From: Sorangium sp.
Lineage (GTDB): Bacteria > Myxococcota_A > Polyangia > Polyangiales > Polyangiaceae
Assembly: GCA_019695485.1 (NCBI GenBank)
Contig: JAEUAF010000226.1
Coordinates: forward strand, 1 to 33,098
Direction: 5' to 3'
Length of the DNA stretch: 33,098 nt
Position numbers and translations under genes: made by a program. Below the pieces are notes generated by a model, which did not search any database, was not told where the DNA came from, and worked only from the letters and a program-made list of their open reading frames with translations. This document shows, piece after piece, positions 26,898 through 33,098 of the stretch; the stretch's first letter is position 1, and every line of letters starts with the position of its first letter.

Positions 26898-27898
26898 CCC
26901 GCAGGGGTGAGAGCGAAGGCCTCGGCTAGTAGCTGATACGAACGAAGCCGCGCCGCGGGGTCGTGAGTGACCGTCGTGATCATGACTTCGTCGGCCTGGG
27001 TTCGCGCGGCGAGCGTCAAGATCTGCGCTTGCACTTCTTGCGCGGTGCCGACCACCTGCATCGTGCGATAGGCGCGAGCGACCGCACGCTCCTCAGCGCT
27101 CAGATTGCGCGCGTCCGCCGCGCTAGGCGGCGGGATCCGACTCGGTCGCCCGGCGCGGAGCCGCGCCCACGCAAGCTGCATCGAGGTCGCGAGCCGCTCC
27201 GCCTCCGCCGACGAATCCGCGCAAATCACCGACAGCGTCAGGATCGCGTGCGGCCGCGGAAAGCCGCTGCTCGCGCAGAAGAGCTCGCGATACGCGAGCA
27301 TCGGAGGCTCCGGCGCATCCGGGCTGAAATGCGCCGCGAATGCAAACCCGGTGCCCAAGCGCGCCGCGAGGCGCGAACTATAGTCGCTCGATCCCAACAG
27401 CCAGATCGGCGGCAACCCGACGTCATCCGGGAACGCCCGCACGCGCCGGGTCGGCGGCTGGTCGGCGCCGAAGGCCATCAAGCTGGCGAGTTGCTCCGGG
27501 AAGTCATCGACCGACAGCGCCGCCCGTGCGCCGCGCAAGGCAGCGGCCGCAGCCGGATCCGTGCCCGGCGCGCGTCCGATCCCGAGATCGATGCGGCCAG
27601 GGTGTAGCGCCTCGAGCAGCTTGAAGGACTCCGCGACTTGGAGCGGCGCGTGATTCGGCAACATGATCCCGCCGGCACCGACGCGAATGTGACGGGTGGC
27701 GGCGGCGGCGCGCGCGATCAAGATGGCCGGCGTCGTGCTGGCAATCGACGGCATGTTGTGATGCTCGGCGTACCAGATGCGACGATAGCCGAGGGTGTCG
27801 ATGCTGCGTACGAAGCGCAAGCTCTCGCCGAGCGTCTCCGCGCTCGCGCTGCCCTCCGAAACGGGAACGAGGTCGAGGATCGAGAGTGAGAGGGTCAT
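26840..27898 (-). CDS. LLM class (luciferase-like, MsnO8-type) flavin-dependent oxidoreductase
   Basis: [113 protein letters not shown] at 27898; the track's 28036 overlaps the threonine aldolase. Confidence 0.93.
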   Translation of the reverse strand: MTLSLSILDLVPVSEGSASAETLGESLRFVRSIDTLGYRRIWYAEHHNMPSIASTTPAILIARAAAATRHIRVGAGGIMLPNHAPLQVAESFKLLEALHPGRIDLGIGRAPGTDPAAAAALRGARAALSVDDFPEQLASLMAFGADQPPTRRVRAFPDDVGLPPIWLLGSSDYSSRLAARLGTGFAFAAHFSPDAPEPPMLAYRELFCASSGFPRPHAILTLSVICADSSAEAERLATSMQLAWARLRAGRPSRIPPPSAADARNLSAEERAVARAYRTMQVVGTAQEVQAQILTLAARTQADEVMITTVTHDPAARLRSYQLLAEAFALTPAGYFGCGGRSEFESGTPSKK

Positions 27899-27965
27899 GA
27901 GGCCGACGGCCAGAAGCTTGGTCCCCTCTCGTCTCGACTGCAAAGACGCGATAACCTCGAGGCGA

Positions 27966-28982
27966 ATGCCGCCCATCGACCTGCGCTCCGACACGGTAAC
28001 CCGACCTTCTCCGGCCATGCGCGCCGCGATGGCCATGGCCGAGGTCGGCGACGACGTCTACGGGGAAGACCCGAGCGTGCGCGCGCTCGAAGAGCGTGTC
28101 GCCGCGCTGCTCGGCAAAGAAAGCGCACTGTTCGTGCCGTCCGGCACCATGGGCAATCAGATCGCGCTGCTCGTTCATACTCGCCCGGGTGATGAAGTCG
28201 TGATCGGCGAAGGCTCGCATTGCGCCTGGTACGAGTCGGGGGCCGGCGCGGCATTTGCCGGGGTGCAGTTCGCCGTTGCGGGTCAGGGCGGGCTGTTTTC
28301 GGCGGACGAGCTCAAAGCCGCCATCAAACCGCGCGTCGCCGTGTATCCGCGAACCTCGCTCGTCGTCGTCGAAAACACGCACAACCGCGGCGGTGGCCGT
28401 ACCTTCCCCGAGGCGAAGTGCCGGGAAATCGCGGCCGAAGCGCGATCGTACGGACTCGCTCTGCACCTCGACGGCGCGCGGATTTGGAACGCGGCGGCCG
28501 CGCTGCACTGCGAGCCCAAAGCCCTGGCCGCGCCCTTCGACACGGTCAGCGTCTGCTTCTCGAAGGGGCTCGGTGCGCCGGTCGGCTCCGCGTTCGTCGG
28601 CTCGCGCGACCAGGTGCGCGAGGCTTGGCGCTTTCGCAAGATGTTGGGCGGGGGCATGCGACAAGCCGGCATTTTGGCCGCCGCCGCGCTGTTCGCGCTC
28701 GAGCAGCAGCGGGAGCGCCTGACGGAAGATCACGAAAACGCGCAACGACTCGCCGCCTTACTCGGAGAGGCGCACGGCCTTCAGGTGCGGGGCAAGGTCG
28801 AGACCAATATCGTGATCCTGGCAACCGTGGGGGACGCCCCGACCCTGAGTGAACGCGCCGCCGAGCGCGGCGTGCTCATCAGTGCCCTCGGGCCGAACAG
28901 CCTGCGTGCCGTGACACACCTCGACGTCAGTCGGACGGACATAGAGCGGGCGGCCGCCGTGCTGTGTGAGCTCGCGACGTAG
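27966..28982 (+). CDS. Low-specificity L-threonine aldolase / beta-eliminating lyase family
   Basis: [92 protein letters not shown] (PLP lysine). Confidence 0.94.
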   Translation: MPPIDLRSDTVTRPSPAMRAAMAMAEVGDDVYGEDPSVRALEERVAALLGKESALFVPSGTMGNQIALLVHTRPGDEVVIGEGSHCAWYESGAGAAFAGVQFAVAGQGGLFSADELKAAIKPRVAVYPRTSLVVVENTHNRGGGRTFPEAKCREIAAEARSYGLALHLDGARIWNAAAALHCEPKALAAPFDTVSVCFSKGLGAPVGSAFVGSRDQVREAWRFRKMLGGGMRQAGILAAAALFALEQQRERLTEDHENAQRLAALLGEAHGLQVRGKVETNIVILATVGDAPTLSERAAERGVLISALGPNSLRAVTHLDVSRTDIERAAAVLCELAT

Positions 28983-29042
28983 AGTTGGCGAAGTCGCGCC
29001 GATGCATCGTATCGGTGGTCGCGCAGATCTATATGGGGTGCG

Positions 29043-29813
29043 CTACACGAACGGCTGCGCGGCTTCGCGAAGCAGGCGCTCGAACAGCCGCGCAAAGTCG
29101 TGCTGGGCCTGCTCGCTGCCCAATAGATCCTGCCGAAACTCGAGCTCGACGTGGATGTTGCCGCGCTTCTCGCCGTAAGTGGGGACACCGTAGTCGGTCT
29201 CGTCGCTCACGAAGTACGGCTGGTTGTCACCCACGGGAATGCCTTCGCCCTGAAGCAGCAGAAGCAGACGTTCGGCCAAGCGCCGATCGCGATTATAGAG
29301 AACGCCGCAGTGCCAGGGGCGGTCGACGCCTTTGAAGCGCGGAGTAAAGCTATGCATTGCCACGAAAATCGTGGGGACGCCGAGCTGCTCACGACGCAAA
29401 ATCTCCTGCTCGATTCGCGCGTGGTACGGACTAAACACCTCGTCCGCACGGGCCCGCAACGCCGCTGGCGCGAGGCCTTGGTTGCCTGGAATCGCTGTAT
29501 GCTCGCTTTCGGTGGCGACCGAGCTCGGCGCGTCGAGCGGCCGGTTGCAGTCGATCACCAGGCGCGAGTAGGTCTGCAGGATCAAGAAGGCGTCCAAGCG
29601 CTGGGCAAGCTTCTCGGAGAGCCCTGCAATCCCGATATCCCAGGCGATGTGGCGACCGAGATCCTCCGTGGACAGCCCGAGCGAGCCCAGCGCACGCGGG
29701 ATGAGGCAGCCCGCGTGATCCGCCGTCAGCAAGAAGGGTGAGCTCGGATCGCCCGCAAGGACCCGAAACGGCGCGGGGTCGTCCGGACTGAGGAGTTTGG
29801 CAGGGCTTTCCAC
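29043..29813 (-). CDS. N-formylglutamate amidohydrolase family protein
   Basis: FLLTADHAGCLIPRALGSLGL...HIAWDIGIAGLSEKLAQRLDAFLILQTYSRLVIDCNRPL...FVAMHSFTPRFKG...YGEKRGNIHVELEFRQDL. Confidence 0.92.
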   Translation of the reverse strand: MESPAKLLSPDDPAPFRVLAGDPSSPFLLTADHAGCLIPRALGSLGLSTEDLGRHIAWDIGIAGLSEKLAQRLDAFLILQTYSRLVIDCNRPLDAPSSVATESEHTAIPGNQGLAPAALRARADEVFSPYHARIEQEILRREQLGVPTIFVAMHSFTPRFKGVDRPWHCGVLYNRDRRLAERLLLLLQGEGIPVGDNQPYFVSDETDYGVPTYGEKRGNIHVELEFRQDLLGSEQAQHDFARLFERLLREAAQPFV

Positions 29814-29908
29814 GGCGTTCTTTCACCTTTCCGAAAAGCCGGAGCGCTGTCAACCGGCGCGCGATTCACGGCGAGTCTCGGCGCGGAACGCCGCCAATTC
29901 GCGCCGCC

Positions 29909-31204
29909 TCAGGTGCGACGAGCCTCGATGCGCTCGATTTTCGCCCCAAGCGCGCAGAGCCGTTCCTCGATGCGCTCGTAGCCGCGGTCGATCTGCTGGG
30001 CGTTGTGGATCACCGTATTGCCCTCCGCGACCAGCGCGGCAATCACGAGCGCCATGCCGGCGCGAATATCGGGCGAACTCACGGTCTGGCCATAGAGCTT
30101 GGCCGGGCCGATCACGATGGCGCGGTGCGGGTCACAGACGGTCACGTGCGCGCCCATCGCGATCAGGCGATCCACCCAGTACAAGCGGCTCTCGTACATC
30201 CATTCGTGAATCAGGGAAGTGCCGTGCGCTTGCGTCGCCAACACCAACGCAATCGAGGTCAAGTCCGCAGGAAAGCCTGGCCAAGGCGCATCGTGGATCT
30301 TCGGGATTGCGCCGTGGAGCCCAGCTTCGACCACCAGGCTCTCGTGGCGCGGCACGAAAATGTCGTCGCCCCGCGGCTCGAAGCGCACGCCGAGCTTCGC
30401 GTAGGCGGCGGCCGTGACGCGGTGGTCCGCGGGACGCGCACCGCGAATCCAGAGCTCACTGCCGGTCATGGCCGCCAGCGCAATGAAACTTCCCACCTCG
30501 AGATAATCCGGACCGACAGCGGCGGTACAGCCCTTGAGCCGCTGCTTGCCCTCGATATGCAGGGTGTTCGTGCCAATGCCCTCGATCTCCGCGCCCATCG
30601 AGACCAGCATGTGACAGAGGTCCTGCACGTGCGGCTCGGAAGCGGCGTTGCGCAGCACCGTGTGGCCTTTGGCGAGCGTCGCGGCCATCAGCGCATTCTC
30701 GGTCGCCATCACGCTCATTTCCGTGAGGAAGATGTCCGTGCCCGTCAGGCCTTTCGGCGCGCGCATCAGGTAGCGATCGGGGCGCACCTCGATTTCGGCG
30801 CCCAGCAGGCGCAAGGCCTCGATGTGCGTATCCACCGGGCGGCGCCCAATCTTGTCACCTCCAGGGGATGGGAGTTCCGCGCTGCCTCCGCGAGCGAGCA
30901 GCGGGCCCGCCAACACGAAGCTTGCTCGAAGCTGCTGACAGAGCGCGGGCGCGGGCGCCGTGCTGCTGAGGTTCGCGGCACGACAGCGGACCACACCGTT
31001 CTCGCCCTTCTCAATCTGGGTTCCGAGATCAGCGAGCGCAGCTTGCATCGCTGCGACGTCGCGAATCTCGGGAACGTGCGTGAGAGTGACTTGCTCATCG
31101 GTGAGCAACACGGCTGCGAGCATCGGTAGTGCCGCGTTCTTGTTGCCGGCCACGGTGATCTCGCCCGCCAGGCGGTGCCCTCCCTCGATGAGTAGACTAT
31201 TCAT
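29909..31204 (-). CDS. murA: UDP-N-acetylglucosamine 1-carboxyvinyltransferase, active-site loop PGGDKIG (Asp in place of Cys)
   Basis: LAGEITVAGNKNAALPMLAAVLLT, QLRASFVLAGPLLARGGSAELPSPGGDKIGRRPVDTHIEALRLLGAEI, PGFPADLTSIALVLATQAHGTSLIHEWMYESRLYWVDRLIAMGA. AAGGAG upstream of the ATG. Confidence 0.95.
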   Translation of the reverse strand: MNSLLIEGGHRLAGEITVAGNKNAALPMLAAVLLTDEQVTLTHVPEIRDVAAMQAALADLGTQIEKGENGVVRCRAANLSSTAPAPALCQQLRASFVLAGPLLARGGSAELPSPGGDKIGRRPVDTHIEALRLLGAEIEVRPDRYLMRAPKGLTGTDIFLTEMSVMATENALMAATLAKGHTVLRNAASEPHVQDLCHMLVSMGAEIEGIGTNTLHIEGKQRLKGCTAAVGPDYLEVGSFIALAAMTGSELWIRGARPADHRVTAAAYAKLGVRFEPRGDDIFVPRHESLVVEAGLHGAIPKIHDAPWPGFPADLTSIALVLATQAHGTSLIHEWMYESRLYWVDRLIAMGAHVTVCDPHRAIVIGPAKLYGQTVSSPDIRAGMALVIAALVAEGNTVIHNAQQIDRGYERIEERLCALGAKIERIEARRT

Positions 31205-31686
31205 TCTGCGCGCTCTCCTTGGGGGTCTCGGGTGTACAAATCGAGCGCCTGTCTACACCGAGCTCGGCCACCACCGCTACGACTGGCGAGGGGAGCGCGA
31301 AAAACCCCCTCTTTTGCCGCCCAGCATGCGGCTGAGGACGGCCGGAACCGAGCCCGCGTGCCCGCGTTCGCGCCGGGTCTCCGGAACCCCCCACGCTGCC
31401 AAGGTGCACTCGCTGCCTCTCCGTCAGATGGATTGGGTACTCTCCTGCGACGGCTTCGCGAAGCGTGAGCCTCGGACCAGCTGCAACAGTCCATTGAAGC
31501 GTTCGGCAAGAACATTTCATCTTCGAGCACGAATTCTAAAGTGGCTAAAGAAAACTCGAAGTGCGGCAGCGCCTTGCTCCAACGGGCAGGCATCGTAGAT
31601 AAAGGAGTCCGTTGACGCGGTGTGTGTGTGACTTCGCGCGGGCTCCTGAACAGAGCTCTCTGCGAAGGATGCGACGGGAGTAGTGA

Positions 31687-33098
31687 ATGGGCAGTGCGGA
31701 TCGTTCGAAGCGCCGTTTGACCTTCGTTTTGATGTTGGGCTCCCTAGTGACCGCGGGTTGCGGCGCCGCCGAGGAAACGGCTCCCAATGAGCTCGCCGCC
31801 AGAAACCAAATCGAACTCGAGAACCGACTGCCAGGGACGCGAGACTTCGAAGTCGCACGCGGCGCACACCACGCCGAAGTGGAAGCCTATGCGTCGCTGA
31901 CGTCGGCCATCGCTGGCGACGTCGTCGATCTATTCGTGAATGTCAGTGAACCTTCGCAGGTGAGCTGGCAGCTGTTTCGTCTCGGCTTTTATGACGGTTT
32001 GGGCGGCCGTCTGGTGCAGCGCGGAGAGAGCTTTGCGGCAGACATGCAGCCCGCGTGTCCCGTCGACCCCGACACAGGTCTAATCGAGTGCGCTTGGACC
32101 TCGAGTCTGCAAGTGAGCGTCGATGCCGCGTGGCCGAGCGGCTACTACGTCTTCAAGTTCACCCGCGCGGACGGCTTCGAAACGCGCGTCCCGCTGGTGA
32201 TTCGTGAGCCTCGCCCACGGGCCAAGCTACTGGTCCAGGCCAGCGTCAACACCTGGCAGGCCTACAATGATTGGGGGAGGACGTCCCTCTACCGCAACGA
32301 CCTCGGCGCCGACGCGGCGTTTCGAGGCGCTCACGCCAACCGCGTGAGCTTCGACCGCCCTTACCTGCAGGGGGACGGCGCGGGTCAGCTGTTTTTCGAA
32401 GAGTCTTCGATGGCAAGTTGGCTCGAAGAGAAGGGCTACGACGTGGCCTACGTCACCAACATCGACCTCGACAGAGAGCCGAGCCTGCTCGACGATCGTC
32501 GCTTCTTCATGTCCGTTGGCCACGACGAATACGTGTCGCTGCCCGAACGCACGGCGCTCACCGAGGCTCGTGATGCGGGGCTTTCGCTGGGCTTCTTCAC
32601 GGCGAACGCGAACTATTGGCGGGTGCGACTCGAGCCGTCGACGAGTGGCGCGGAACGTCGCATCATCACCTGTTACAAGAGCGCGAGCACAGATCCGGTC
32701 CAGGGTGCTTCCGATACGAGCACGCTCTATCGTGATGCCCCGGCAGCAGAACCCGAAAGTGCGCTCATCGGCGTCATGTATCAGATCGGAGATCATGGCG
32801 AGACTGACGCGCCGTTGGTAGTGGCCGATTCCGAGCACTGGCTATTTCAACACACCGGCGTGCGCAGTAACGAGCGACTCGCCAACGTGCTCGGCGGCGA
32901 GTGGGACGAGGCGGCTCCGGCGGGGGACACCCCGAGCGGCCTCGAAGTGGTGTTCCGTTCGCCGAGCGTGGAAACCAATGGTGGGTTCGGCATTGCAGAA
33001 GGCAGCGTCTACTACCCCACACCCACGAGCTTCGTCTTTGCGACCGGCACCATCGACTGGGCGCGAGCGCTGGCTCAGCCCGGCCTGGTCGATCCGCG
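31687..33098 (+). CDS. N,N-dimethylformamidase beta-subunit-like domain lipoprotein (truncated at window end)
   Basis: Frame from ATG 31687 open to the window end: MGSADRSKRRLTFVLMLGSLVTAGCGAAEE (lipobox TAGC), then LLVQASVNTWQAYNDWGRTSLYRND...RVSFDRPYLQGDGAG...FFEESSMASWLEEKGYDVAYVTNIDLDREPSLLDDRRFFMSVGHDEYVSLPERTALTEARDAGLSLGFFTANANYWRVRLE...ITCYKS. Confidence 0.8.
   Translation, partial: MGSADRSKRRLTFVLMLGSLVTAGCGAAEETAPNELAARNQIELENRLPGTRDFEVARGAHHAEVEAYASLTSAIAGDVVDLFVNVSEPSQVSWQLFRLGFYDGLGGRLVQRGESFAADMQPACPVDPDTGLIECAWTSSLQVSVDAAWPSGYYVFKFTRADGFETRVPLVIREPRPRAKLLVQASVNTWQAYNDWGRTSLYRNDLGADAAFRGAHANRVSFDRPYLQGDGAGQLFFEESSMASWLEEKGYDVAYVTNIDLDREPSLLDDRRFFMSVGHDEYVSLPERTALTEARDAGLSLGFFTANANYWRVRLEPSTSGAERRIITCYKSASTDPVQGASDTSTLYRDAPAAEPESALIGVMYQIGDHGETDAPLVVADSEHWLFQHTGVRSNERLANVLGGEWDEAAPAGDTPSGLEVVFRSPSVETNGGFGIAEGSVYYPTPTSFVFATGTIDWARALAQPGLVDP

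Noticed and set aside
1-33098. CRISPR arrays, prophage genes, toxin-antitoxin pairs or a defence island
   Set aside because: No regularly spaced direct repeats and no integrase, phage structural or recognised defence genes; content is mainly housekeeping and regulatory.

Overview
This 33.1-kb high-GC window looks like chromosomal core or near-core DNA from a myxobacterium-like (Myxococcota/Deltaproteobacteria) genome; the lineage is inferred from protein style only. I see about 27 protein-coding genes on both strands. They include an MscS-type channel (cut at or near the left edge), a TetR regulator divergent from a small membrane protein, an orphan ccmB, a DUF2505 protein, a histone-H1-like Lys/Ala-rich protein, gltX, two paralogous CPBP-type membrane proteins, speA, and a ChrR-like cupin. 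Further along are a lytic transglycosylase, a Uma2 protein, a WYL regulator, ppk1 divergent from pstSCAB, an atypical protein-kinase-like protein, a thymidine phosphorylase, an orphan histidine kinase, a beta-carbonic anhydrase, an LLM flavin oxidoreductase, threonine aldolase, an N-formylglutamate amidohydrolase, murA, and a truncated dimethylformamidase-beta-like lipoprotein. I found no convincing rRNA, tRNA, CRISPR array, prophage or intact IS element. The most interesting points are: (i) a MurA whose active-site loop reads PGGDKIG, with Asp at the usual Cys115 position; (ii) a perfect 10-bp inverted repeat containing the start codons of both divergent genes at the TetR locus; (iii) a 681-aa kinase-like protein with a degenerate catalytic loop and a large uncharacterised N-terminal region; (iv) two CPBP paralogs in separate operons with a non-canonical EExxxR motif; (v) structured repeats between pstB and the kinase-like gene. 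I see no clear multi-gene defence or mobile system.
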